A stretch of 11,375 nucleotides of DNA from Baffinella frigidus (taxonomy: Eukaryota; Cryptophyceae; Cryptomonadales; Baffinellaceae). Positions 1 through 8,002 of this stretch are shown one piece after another. Below the pieces are notes generated by a model, which was not told the DNA's origin, made no database searches, and worked only from the letters and a program-made list of their open reading frames with translations. The DNA lies in contig MU647161.1 in assembly GCA_026770585.1 (NCBI GenBank), positions 17,191 to 28,565 of the forward strand, in the 5' to 3' direction. The position numbers and the translations under genes were made by a program. Each line of letters opens with the position of its first letter. Position 1 is the stretch's first letter.

Positions 1-429
1 ACCCCAAACCCTAAACCCCAAACCCTAAACCCTAAACCCTAAACCCTAAACCCTAAACCCTAATCCCTAAACCCTAAACCCTAAACCCTAAATCCTCAAC
101 CCAGAACCCTGAACTCAGAACCCTAAAATCTACAACCTAAACCCTAGACCCTAGGCCCTAGACCCTGAACCCTAAACCCTAAACCCTCAGCCCTAAACAC
201 TGTACACTAAACACTAAACACTACACCCTAAACCCCAAACCCTAAACCCTAAACCCAGAACCTTGAACCCTAAACCCCAACCCTAAACCATAAACCCAAA
301 CCCCTAAACCCTAAACCCTAAACCCTAAACCCTAAACCCTAAACCCTAAACCCTAAACCCTAAACCCTAAACCCTTAACCCTTAACCCTAAACCCTAAAT
401 CCCTAAACCCTAAACCCCAACCCTCAACG
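1..429 (+). repeat. Terminal telomere repeat, CCCTAAA type
   Basis: The window opens with tandem CCCTAAA heptamers, nearly pure at about 15-90 and 302-373. Between them lie degenerate variants (CCCTAGA, CCCTGAA, CACTAAA, CCCCAAA). The C-rich strand reads 5' to 3' from base 1, which is how a left chromosome terminus is oriented. TTTAGGG is the telomere unit of land plants, many green algae and several other protist groups. The degenerate centre suggests base 1 lies in the proximal, older part of the telomere rather than the extreme tip. Confidence 0.95.
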
Positions 430-806
430 TTTCTAAAATCCTTCGTGTGTCAACTTAGTGGCTTGATAAAAGTCGCAAGTCCCAGTGGAGTTACCCTTCG
501 GGAAACGAACGTTCAGAATCGAGGAATCGTTTCAGTTCAAAGGAAGGCCCTAATGCCAGTAGGATCGAATCCTTTAGGCCCTTTAGGTTTTTCCAGCTCC
601 CAACATAGGCGGGCACTGGAACTTATTCTGCAGAAAGGCCATGCTTCCTTTCGGGTCACATCAAGCCCCCCCCGGTGCATAGGATCGCAACCCAAAACGC
701 CCCCTTTAGGTCCTGTAGGTTCTTCGAGCTCCCAACATAAGCGGACACGTCCTTTAGGTGCCTTAGGTTATTTTAACTCCCACCATAGGCGGACACCGGA
801 ACTTGT

Positions 807-939
807 CCTTTAGGTCGTCAAGGTTTTTCGAGCTCCCAACATAGGCGGACACCGGAATTGGTTCTGTGAAAATGCCATGCTTCCTTTCGGATCACATCAA
901 GCCCCCCTGTACAGAGGATCGCGGCAGAACCGGCTAAAG
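807..939 (+). repeat. Subtelomeric unit, best-preserved copy 1
   Basis: This copy matches 2241-2372 almost end to end. Both share the TTTAGGTC lead, the GGCGGACACCGGAA or GACGGACACCGGAA core, TTCCTTTCGGATCACATCAA, CCCCCCTGTACAGA and the GATCGCGGCAGAACCGGCTA end. It has no open frame of its own and most likely spreads by subtelomeric recombination (inference). Confidence 0.8.
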
Positions 940-1409
940 GGTATCCTGATCGGGCGTTTGAGTTAGACCAAAGAGGTACAGGCTCGCACACACACTCAGG
1001 ATAAAGCCTTTAGGTTCTTTAGCAAGTCGGTGCTTTGGCGCTTTGTATTACACTCACATCGAAGGCCATGCCCACCTCACCTTTAGGTCCCTTAGGCCCC
1101 TTTTTAGGTTCTTGTCAGTTCTTTAGGTTCTTCTAATCCCCACCATAGGCGGAAACAGGAACTTGTTCTGCAGAAAAGCCTTTTGGATGGGTCCTTCCTT
1201 TCCCTGAGGTTCTTCGAGCTCCCAACAGTGCACCTCCTTCATGTCCTTTAGGTTTTGATTTCTCCCAACATAGCCCAACGACACGCCTTTCCGTTGCGTT
1301 CGGATCGCACTGAGCTCTGCAGTGCTGAGGCTCATAAAAAGGGAATAAAGGGTGGTTCTTTTGGGGTGTTTGAGTTGAAGTCAGCCTTTATGAGGCTCAT
1401 GGTATCCTA

Positions 1410-1611
1410 TGGTTGGAGCGTAGAAGCTCCAACCACGGATTAATGGTTTTTTCCGAATTGGGAACGGTTCTTCCGCTCCCAAGTCGGGAAGAAACTATTT
1501 CTTCCCAATTGACCTTACTCGTGCTTTCCGCTGGCTTTTTGCGCCGCAGGCTGCCCGATTTCGGGCGACTTCTCGTTCAAATGCCCCAGAAACGTAGACC
1601 CCGCATTTGAA
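1410..1611. repeat. Cluster of perfect short inverted repeats (hairpins)
   Basis: Five inverted pairs sit within 200 bases. A 10-bp stem pairs 1410-1419 with 1426-1435. A 9-bp stem pairs 1486-1494 with 1498-1506. A 9-bp pair is formed by 1456-1464 and 1502-1510, which competes with the preceding one. A 6-bp stem pairs 1553-1558 with 1561-1566. A 9-bp pair is formed by 1576-1584 and 1603-1611. No tRNA cloverleaf or known RNA family was recognised. It could be a folded RNA or a foldback element remnant. Confidence 0.5.
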
Positions 1612-1679
1612 AGTCAATGGTTTCGAAGGGAGAACGTTCGGCCGTGGTAAAATCACTTGTAAAGTCAACCGGGGAAGAA

Positions 1680-1860
1680 TACACCCTACACCCTACACCC
1701 TAAACCCTACACTCTACACCCTACACCTTACACCTTAAATCTCTAAACCCTCAACCCTTCATGGCACGGGCTGACACCGACAATCCTGTCAAATAAATCT
1801 GAAATAACGGAAACACCCTTCATCCTCAACCCTAAACCCTAAACCCTAATCCCTGACCTC
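1680..1860 (+). repeat. Short internal telomere-like stretches
   Basis: Two stretches of degenerate telomere unit occur in the same orientation as the chromosome end. One is about 1680-1760, dominated by CCCTACA and CCCTAAA. The other is about 1824-1856, mainly CCCTAAA. They are separated by ~60 bases of non-repeat sequence. The second stretch ends 12 bases before the exon-like segment at 1869. Confidence 0.8.
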
Positions 1861-1868
1861 TGAAGCAG

Positions 1869-1973
1869 GATCGGCTGCGGGCGGTGCACGACGAGCTGGT
1901 GCAGAAACTGACAGCCAACCTCAAGGAGAGCGATCTCTTCAAGGTTCCCAACCCCTCAGAGAATGACGAATGA
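1869..1973 (+). CDS. Candidate terminal exon or gene fragment, 34 residues plus stop
   Basis: Immediately after a CTCTGAAGCAG acceptor-like sequence, one frame reads DRLRAVHDELVQKLTANLKE, then a short segment ending in SENDE and a TGA stop. The composition is amphipathic-helical and charged, unlike the translated repeats around it, so it looks like genuine protein sequence. There is no ATG: reading upstream without splicing meets a stop inside the telomere-like repeat after a few codons. It is therefore either the last exon of a gene whose upstream exons I cannot find, or a fragment fused to telomere repeat. The protein family was not recognised. The opposite-strand frame covering this stretch (1832-2083) has no support. 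Confidence 0.4.
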   Translation, partial: DRLRAVHDELVQKLTANLKESDLFKVPNPSENDE

Positions 1974-2240
1974 ACCCAAAGCATACCATTCATTGTTCGA
2001 TCAGTATCTGGTCCTGAACCCACCTCCAGCACCTTAAACCACCCGCCCCATTCACCTGAAACCAGGCAGGCCAAAATGCTCACTTTGGTGTGTTGGTACT
2101 TTATTTTACACTCACATCGAAGGCCGCGCCCACTTCACTCTTGAGGAGATGAGTACAATCTACTGATGAGCTCCCCTATCCGAGGTCCTCTAGGTTTAGG
2201 TCCTTTCAGTTCTTCGAGCTCCCAACAGAGGCGGTAGAAT

Positions 2241-2372
2241 CCTTTAGGTCCTTCAGATTTTTCAACTCCCACCACAGACGGACACCGGAACTTGTTCTGT
2301 AGAAAGGCCACGCTTCCTTTCGGATCACATCAAGCCCCCCTGTACAGACGATCGCGGCAGAACCGGCTAAAG
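2241..2372 (+). repeat. Subtelomeric unit, best-preserved copy 2
   Basis: This is the direct-repeat partner of 807-939, about 1.4 kb away and within one base of the same length. Differences are mostly single substitutions. The sequence just before it (2084-2142) also matches 1033-1090, but the order relative to the unit is swapped. The subtelomere has therefore been rearranged and not simply duplicated. Confidence 0.8.
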
Positions 2373-2868
2373 CAGGTCGGCTGAATCTGGGGATATCTGG
2401 GCATATCCCCCATGTAGGCATAGCCGGAGTGACTTTACACAAGTCATGTCCTTTAGTGTCCACTTAAGACCGAGTGTCCACTTCCGGAACTCTCGGAGGA
2501 CCGGAGGAATCCGACTCCATCCAGTGAACTACTCTGACGACACGCGGCCTCAGTCCGCCCTTCGGCCACATGCCGCCCTCCTAGACAGTGCCCTTCTCCA
2601 GTCTGAAGGCCCATGGCATCCCATCGTTAAGCTCACAGGAGCTCCAACCACGGATACCTCAGATGTCAAACTAAACACATGTAGAGGTTTGCCCCAATGT
2701 TCGGAAGTCAGCAAAGTTATGGGCAACAGAAGTGAGCAAAGTTAAGGGAGAGAGAAACGTGAATGTGTAGAGGTTTCTCCCAGTGTCAAACCAAATAAAT
2801 AAATGCTGCCCCCCACGCATTAAGTTTGGTACCCATCCATGCGTCAGAAACAAGAACATACGCCAAGA
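2373..2868. other. Subtelomeric stretch without a recognisable gene
   Basis: A 99-codon open frame (2446-2745, +) has no family resemblance or biased composition that would support coding. Two small direct repeats are visible. GTAGAGGTTT occurs at about 2681 and 2766, each followed by a CCCA(A/G)TGT motif. GCAAAGTTA occurs at about 2710 and 2735. The segment 2612-2655 repeats 1398-1440. Confidence 0.6.
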
Positions 2869-3051
2869 ATCCTGTAGGTCCTTCAGGTTCTTCGAGCTCC
2901 CAACATAGGCGGACACCGGACCGTATCCTGCAGAAAGGCCGTGCTTCCTTTCGGATCACATCAGGCCCCGTGGATCCTTTAGCTTTAGGTCCTTTAGGTC
3001 CTTGAGGTTTTAATTTCGCCCACCACCATGCCTTTAGGTCCCGACACCTTT

Positions 3052-3093
3052 AACCAGATTTTGCCTGCAATTAAACAGATTTTGCCTGTCAAC
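3052..3093 (+). repeat. Two 21-bp tandem units upstream of gene A
   Basis: Two adjacent 21-base units share the 13-base core CAGATTTTGCCTG. They lie about 110 bases before the gene A start codon, followed by a CACGTG palindrome at 3101-3106. They could be promoter elements (inference from position only). No TATA-like box stands out. Confidence 0.5.
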
Positions 3094-3200
3094 TAAAAAC
3101 ACGTGAAGTCAAATTGTCAACTTTGGGACCGTCTATTCCTGGCTGGGCTGGCTCTCCTTCTGACGCTCCTGCTCGGTGGCTTTGACGTGCGCTCCCAGCA

Positions 3201-4343
3201 ATGGAGAGGAAGAGCGCCGGACGGCGGGCCGCTGCGGCGGCGAGCCTGCTCCTGGCTTTCGTGGCCACCGCCTGTGTTGTCTCGATCGGCGGTGGGAGCG
3301 GCGAGGATGGGGGGGGGCAAGGGGCTACAGGTCTTCTGGAGTCCACCTCGGCTTTGCAACACCAGCAGCTTGAGTTGCTGCCCTTCCTGAAGCTGCTGCA
3401 CTCTGCACTGCGCGAGGTGGTGGGGCAAAAGCTCGTGTCGGGGGGGTCAGAGACGGATAGCGCTGCGAAGGGTCTGCTCAGCGCGACGCAGAAGCTGGAA
3501 TCCTTTGGCTGGGCTGACACGGACGTGAACTGCTCTTTTCTCGTCGACTACACGAAGGAGAAGGTGGACTTCGAGCAGATGCTGGAGCAGCTCAGGGTGG
3601 ACAACGCCACGCGCACAGGGCTGCTCGGTGTGCACAAGAAGACCCTCGACGAAAAGGTTCAGGAGTATCAGAGCGCAGTCAAAACGTATGAGGACCTGAC
3701 GCAGCTGCACGACTCGGCGGCCGTAGACGCGACCGAGGCCGTCAAGCTGCTCGGGAAACTCAAGGCGGAACTGGCGTCGCTGCAGCAGGGGGGGGAGGAG
3801 GTCAACGGCCAGCTAAAAAAATCGAAGAAGGAGCTGGCGTCCTACCTGCAGTCGATTGCCGTCCTGCGGGGCGAAGTCGGGCAGCTCCAGGCCTCGATCA
3901 ACAATGGCAACCGCGAGGAGTATGAAAGCCGCCTCTTCAAGATCGACTTGTTCGTGAGCCACCACCTGAGCCTCTACGCCGACCTGGCCGTGCTGCTCAA
4001 GTCCAAGATGCAGGACCTGGAGCACCCCTCGGAGGCGGTGCGACCAGTGCTGGTGGACATGGAGCAGCGCGCGCGCCAAGGGAGCCCGGCGATCGAGGCG
4101 CGCGGCAAGCTGCTGGCCTCGAGCGTGGCCGACGTGCAAGAGCAGCTGCTCGACGCGAGGCAGGACCTGGTGACCTTCTCCACGGAGCGCGACAAGAACC
4201 AGCTGCTGCTCCTCCAGGCGAAGGCGCCGCTGCAGAAGCTCGAGGGCGCGGCGGCAGGGGCCAGGATCACCTTCGCCGGCTACATGCGCGAGCATAACTA
4301 CGGGGAGCGGGTCGCGGCCGAGACCACCGACGCCGCCCAAAAG
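3201..4343 (+). CDS. Gene A first exon: secreted or membrane-anchored coiled-coil protein
   Basis: The open frame starts at ATG 3201 and reads 381 residues to a putative splice site after AAG 4343. Unspliced, it stops at 4367 after translating seven residues of downstream sequence, mostly telomere repeat. Residues 10-32 form an Ala/Leu/Val hydrophobic segment after a basic start (MERKSAGRR), typical of a signal peptide or signal anchor. A Gly-rich linker follows at 29-44. Residues ~115-235 and ~283-350 are Leu/Glu/Lys/Gln-rich with heptad spacing, indicating coiled coil. Sequons are present at N110-C-S and N135-A-T. The opposite-strand frames over this block are GC-rich shadows. The 5' end of this gene recurs as a broken copy at 8082-8320. 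I do not recognise the family. The likely location is the secretory pathway or cell surface (inference). Confidence 0.75.
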
Positions 4344-4346
4344 GTG

Positions 4347-5622
4347 CCCCCAAACCCTAAACCCTGAACCCTGAACCCTAATTCCTGAGCCTTGAACCCT
4401 GAACCCTGAACCCTGAACCCTGAACCTAAACCCTGAACCCTGAACCCTGAACCCTGAACCGTGAACCCTGAACCGTGAACCCTAAACCCTTAACCCTTAA
4501 CCCTTAACCCTGAACCCTATACCCTAAACCCCTCTACCCTCAACCCTCAACCCCGAACCCTAAACCCTGAACCCTAAACCTTAAACCCTGAATCCTAAAC
4601 CCTAAACCCTAAACCCCAAACCCTAAATCCTAAACCCTGAACCACAAAACCTGAACCCTAAACCCTAAACCCCGAACCCTGAAACATAGACCCTGGACCC
4701 TGGACTCTGGACCCTGGACCCAAAACCTTAAACCCTGAACCCTACACCCTGAACCCTAACCTTTCTACCATTATCCTCTCCACCCTAGACCCTAAACCCC
4801 GAACCCTGAACCCTGAACTCTCAACCCCAAACATCAAATCCTAAACCCTGAACCCTGCACCCTGGACCTCAAATCCTCAACCCTAAACCCTGAACCCGAA
4901 ACCCTAAACCCTCAATCGTAAATTCTAAATCCTAAAACCTAAACCCTACACCCTAAACCCTAAACCCTAAACACTTAAGCCTAAACCTTAAACCATAAAC
5001 CCTGAACCCTACACCCTGATCCCTGATCTCTGAACCCTGAACCCTAAGCCCTAAACCATAAACTAAAACCCAAAACTCTAAACCCCAAACCCCAAACCCG
5101 AAACCCGAAACCAGAAACCCTAGAACCTAAACCTTGATCTCCAAGCTTAAACCATGAACCATGAACCATGAACCATGAACCATGAACCATGAACCATGAA
5201 CCATCGACCCAAAACTCTCAACCCTAAACCCCAATTCCCAAACCTTGAATCCGGAACCCGAAACTCTAAACCCTGAACCCTAAACCCTCAATCCTCAATC
5301 CTTGACCCTCAAGTATAAACCCTACACCCCAAACCCTAAAATCTAACCCTCAACCCTAAACCCTGAACCCTAAACCCTAAATCCTAAACCCAAAATCCAA
5401 AACCCAAACCCTGAACCCCAAACCCTAAACTCTAACCCCAAACCCTAAACCCTAAACGCCAAACCCTGAACCCCCAACCCCCAACCCCCAACCTCAAACC
5501 CTCAACCCTCAACCCTCAACCCCAACCCCCAAACCCCAAACCCCAAACCCTTAACCCTAAACTCTAAACCCCAAACCCCAAACCCTAAACCCTAAACCCT
5601 AAACCGCAAACCGCAAACCCAG
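4347..5622 (+). repeat. 1.28 kb internal telomere-like array, possibly an intron
   Basis: Degenerate tandem heptamers (CCCTGAA, CCCTAAA, CCCCAAA, CCCTCAA) run with the C-rich strand on +, as at the chromosome end. Local homogenised blocks occur: CCCTGAA at 4364-4490, CCATGAA at 5152-5200, and CCCCCAA/CCCTCAA at about 5470-5530. The left edge interrupts gene A. The base after AAG 4343 begins GTGCCCCC, which can serve as a weak 5' splice site. The right edge ends in a perfect CAG (5620-5622), followed by non-repetitive coding-like sequence. It can be read as an intron made of telomere repeat or as a relic chromosome end. Confidence 0.85.
5152..5200 (+). repeat. CCATGAA homogenised sub-array
   Basis: Seven perfect CCATGAA heptamers followed by a partial eighth unit (CCATCG). 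The unit differs from CCCTGAA by one base. Its perfect repetition inside an otherwise scrambled array indicates recent local tandem expansion of one variant. Confidence 0.9.
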
Positions 5623-5668
5623 ACTAATGGCCTTGGCCACGCGCTCGCACCCTGGAGGCTAGTGCGGG
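5623..5668 (+). CDS. Candidate small exon of gene A beyond the telomere-like array
   Basis: This 46-base segment lies between the CAG that ends the telomere-like array and a consensus 5' splice site GTAAGAG at 5669. Read in phase with the end of 3201-4343 it encodes TNGLGHALAPWRLVR plus one base. The phase-1 end can join the acceptor at 5881/5882 without breaking frame. The model depends on two splice sites being real. In the alternative unspliced frame, the sequence continues as SFANLLLDPGSQVSL and stops at 5800. Confidence 0.3.
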
Positions 5669-5881
5669 GTAAGAGCTTTGCCAACCTGCTGCTCGACCCA
5701 GGTTCCCAGGTCTCACTCTCGACTCACGTCAACATGCCTCTACCTCGGGCAGCTGCTCCCGAGGCGGGCCTTTCGTTGCACGTGCGTCGTAACGAACGTT
5801 GAGACACGCAGAGGGGCGTGGCGTGGCGTGACGCGCTTGGCACTCGGCAGGTGGTGGCACGGCTCGCGGAGGGGATCGCAG

Positions 5882-6456
5882 CTTGCGCCGCCACCCAGCA
5901 GGTCGCGCTGGAGAAGAGGCCAACGCTGCTGGAGGCGCCTGTGCCCGGGCAACGGGGAAAGCTGCTGGCGGTGCCTGCCGGGGAGGGGGCCACGGTCGGG
6001 GGGGGCGTTCCTTCAGGGGAGAAGGGGGAGGGCCACACTGGGAAGCTGGTGGCTGTCGGGCGAGCGGGAGTGTCAGAGGCGACGCTGCAGGATGTTTCGG
6101 GGCTGGTGCACCCGCTGGCCAGCGCTTTTTCCGATGCGCTCAACGAGAGCAAGCGAGAGCACGCGGCGGTCGTGGAGCACACCAAACACCCCGTGCGCAC
6201 TGTCTCGCCGGCGGAGGGCGCGGTGACGGGTGCCGCACTGGCAAAAGCACGCGGCGTCGCGCACGCCGCCCCCGCGCCCGCTGCCCCTGCGCCCAACGTG
6301 CTCGCGCATGCTGCTCGGGGAGCGCCCCCCTTGCAAGAGAGCAAGGCGCGCGTCACGGGTCTGCATCTTCTCACCAGTCGGTTGGCGGGCGTGTGGGGGG
6401 GCGTGTGGGACGTGGGGCCTGGGGGCGGCGACTCGGGGGGAGCTACAGACAAGTAA
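5882..6456 (+). CDS. Candidate last exon of gene A (or a separate Ala/Gly-rich ORF)
   Basis: An open frame, whose first ATG is at 5818, runs to TAA 6454-6456. It encodes an Ala/Gly/Val-rich protein with one more ordinary stretch (SEATLQDVSGLVHPLASAFS, then DALNESKREHAAVVEHTKH) and an Ala/Pro linker. No domain or membrane segment is recognised. A CAG at 5879-5881 provides an acceptor in the phase needed by 5623-5668. The joined coding model 3201-4343, 5623-5668 and 5882-6456 is 1764 bases with no internal stop. The minus-strand frame over the same bases (5724-6452) is Ser/Thr/Pro/Ala-rich and looks like a shadow. The exact 5' boundary is uncertain. Confidence 0.4.
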
Positions 6457-6480
6457 TATATTCATTGAACAAACGTGTGA
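6457..6480. other. 24-base AT-rich gap between two convergent genes
   Basis: Only 24 bases (ATATATTCATTGAAC-like) separate the stop of gene A (+) from the stop of gene B (-). No AATAAA hexamer is present. The two transcripts would have to overlap at their 3' ends. Confidence 0.5.
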
Positions 6481-7143
6481 CTAATTGTGCCCGGCGGTGT
6501 TGGCGTGCGAGGAGGTTGGTCGCCCTGGGGGAGGTCTTCTTTGCCCCGTGATCATCCCGGCCCACCCCGCGCTCACTCTCCGCTCCTCTCTTCGCTGCTG
6601 CTGCTGCTGCTGCCCCGCGTGCGTCTGGAGTAGTGGCCCCGAGGCGGCCAGACCCGCATGCACCCCCGGCGGTGGCTGGTGCCAGCCCGGGCGATGCGCG
6701 GGCGGCGCCGAGTCGGGGGCGCTGAAGAAGGGGAGCGAACGCGCGGGGCGCAGTGAGCACGGTGAGGTGTCGGACATGCCCTCGGTGTCGGAGTGGTTGT
6801 CGGAGAGGTCGTCGATGCGCAGGGCCGAGAAGCGTCCTCCGAGCGCGGCGCCTCTTGCTGCGGGGCCCGACGGCACCGCCGCGCGGGGCGGCACCACCGC
6901 GCCCCTGGCTGCCCCCTGTGCTGTCGGGGGCCGCGCGGCGCCGCGCTGGGCCATGACGAGCTGCTCCTCGTGCGCCATGTTGGCGAGCGTGAGAGACTCG
7001 AAGCTGCTACTCCGCTTCGACCACGCCTCGCCTTTCTTCCGAGGGCCAGCCACCGTGAACTCTCCGCTCCCGTGTTGCCTCCCCCCGTGGCGCCCCCCCC
7101 CCGGCGCTTCCATGGCCCGCATCCGCGGCGATGCATCCACCCC
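6481..7143 (-). CDS. Gene B candidate last exon: low-complexity tail
   Basis: An open frame reads in from a CAG acceptor-like site (7144-7146) with no ATG at its start. The leading codons are GGG GTG GAT, and it ends at TAG 6481-6483 (221 codons including stop). It encodes a Gly/Arg/Ala-rich region, then KRSSSFESLTLANMAHEEQL, an RFSALRIDDLSDNHSDTEGM acidic-Ser motif, a Pro/Ala-rich section and a Q6 tract from CTG repeats at about 6595-6613. It resembles an intrinsically disordered cytoplasmic tail with possible phosphorylation clusters. The plus-strand frame over it is Cys/Pro/Arg-rich and less protein-like. Phase 0 matches the other gene B exons. Assignment to the same gene is inferred. Confidence 0.5.
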   Translation of the reverse strand, partial: GVDASPRMRAMEAPGGGRHGGRQHGSGEFTVAGPRKKGEAWSKRSSSFESLTLANMAHEEQLVMAQRGAARPPTAQGAARGAVVPPRAAVPSGPAARGAALGGRFSALRIDDLSDNHSDTEGMSDTSPCSLRPARSLPFFSAPDSAPPAHRPGWHQPPPGVHAGLAASGPLLQTHAGQQQQQQRREERRVSAGWAGMITGQRRPPPGRPTSSHANTAGHN

Positions 7144-7581
7144 CTGAGAGCCACCACCACCAGAGCGCGTCAGACAACTGCATCAGGCCAGCACTCGCCG
7201 GAAAGGCTGCGCTAAGGGTATCCAGGTTCTGAGGGCACCTGGACTGTAAGGTTATGAGCCTAGGACAACGTCCAAGTGTAGAGTCACTTAGGGTAGTTGA
7301 CTAGAAAACGGAGGCCTCTAAAAGCATGACATCCGTTTCAGTAAACCACACAAAAGACAGGGGGCTCTGTGTGACACAGTTCTTGCGAACATCTCAAGTT
7401 TAGGACTTCAGGAGGGGTCGCCCCAAAAGTCTTGGCCGTGGAATCGTTTTCCTGTTCTGAGGTGAAGGGGAGGGGGGGCAGGATACTCTTCCCCCACATC
7501 CTCCTCGCCCCTCTCTCTCTCTCTCACGCGTTCTCTCCCACCAGAGATAGAGAAGTTGTGTGTGTGGGTGGGAGAGAGTTT
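7144..7581. other. Left part of the proposed gene B intron
   Basis: No gene is supported. There is a CT-rich tract at about 7508-7525, a GT/GA-rich run at about 7555-7580 and a near-palindrome CTGTGTGACACAG at about 7368-7380. Short open frames here extend only from simple sequence. Confidence 0.5.
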
Positions 7582-7990
7582 CATAGTTTACAACGCCTTC
7601 GTGAAAGAATAATGGCGCCAAGCCCTGGTACAAATTTTGAAGAGCGGGTCTCTCATCAGTTGACACCTTATTTATCCGAAAAGTATCGGAGCATCGAACA
7701 AAATCAGTCAACTTGTGTAGTAATTTCCATTGAAATGATTTTGTTTTTTCACGCAATGAAAATTGCTACACAAGTTGACTGATTTTTTTCGACGCTCCGA
7801 TTCTTTTCGGACAAAAAGGTGTCAACTCATGAGAGACCCGCTCTACCAAACATTGGGACAAGAACCTTGCAAACCCTTAATTAATGGACATTCATTCCTC
7901 TTCATCAAGTGGGGTCCATGGTCGGGTCCCATTCATAATTTGTACGGGGCTTGGAGCCATTATTCCTTCACGAAGGCGTCGGTAACTATT
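7582..7990. repeat. Imperfect inverted repeat (foldback or MITE-like element)
   Basis: Left arm 7582-7732 and right arm 7754-7990 are inverted copies separated by ~21 bases. They share the CGCCTTCGTGAA outer motif, AGAGCGGGTCTCTCAT, GTTGACACC, TCCGAAAAG and AATCAGTCAACTTGTGTAG. The right arm carries ~86 extra bases (about 7845-7940) absent from the left. The right arm is itself bracketed by TCACGCAAT (7749-7757) and ATTGCGTGA (7988-7996). The two arms translate into similar peptides only because they are the same DNA. There is no transposase. It could be a non-autonomous transposon remnant. Confidence 0.8.
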
Positions 7991-8002
7991 GCGTGAGGGT
8001 GA

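Larger units (their letters stand above)
430..3050. repeat. Subtelomeric repeat mosaic
   Basis: This 2.6 kb block is built from diverged copies of a ~130 bp unit. The unit begins with TTTAGGTCC-like runs and continues through a GAGCTCCCAACATAGGCGGA core, a TTCCTTTCGGATCACATCAA segment and a GCGGCAGAACCGGCTAAAG end. Full or partial copies lie at about 571-691, 705-806, 807-939, 1121-1190, 2241-2372 and 2869-2970. A second repeat pairs 1033-1090 with 2084-2142, and a third pairs 1398-1440 with 2612-2655. Open frames here are short, several start only at GTG, and they merely translate the repeat. Apart from the exon-like piece at 1869-1973 I see no gene. Confidence 0.85.

Noticed and set aside
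1-429. CRISPR-like tandem repeat
   Set aside because: The units are 7 bp with no unique spacers and are telomeric in sequence and position.
445-813. 122-codon plus-strand frame with repeated PLGPLGFSSSQHRR-like segments
   Set aside because: It starts at GTG, and the repetition comes directly from the subtelomeric DNA unit. Other copies of the unit do not keep the frame.
1413-1610. 65-codon plus-strand ORF over the hairpin cluster
   Set aside because: There is no codon or family support, and the DNA is dominated by inverted repeats.
3103-3390. Frame with a signal-peptide-like start (LFLAGLALLLTLLLGGF) overlapping the gene A start
   Set aside because: It opens at GTG rather than ATG, and beyond ~3200 it is an out-of-frame shadow of gene A rich in Arg, Gly and Cys.
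3813-4340. 175-codon minus-strand frame over gene A
   Set aside because: It is a Leu/Arg/His-rich antisense shadow of a coiled coil. Gene A has the signal segment and heptads.
7400-7996. Two small ORFs on opposite strands sharing LLHKLTDF..RCSD-like peptides, possibly a protein family
   Set aside because: They are the two arms of the same inverted DNA repeat, so the peptide similarity is not evidence of selection on protein.
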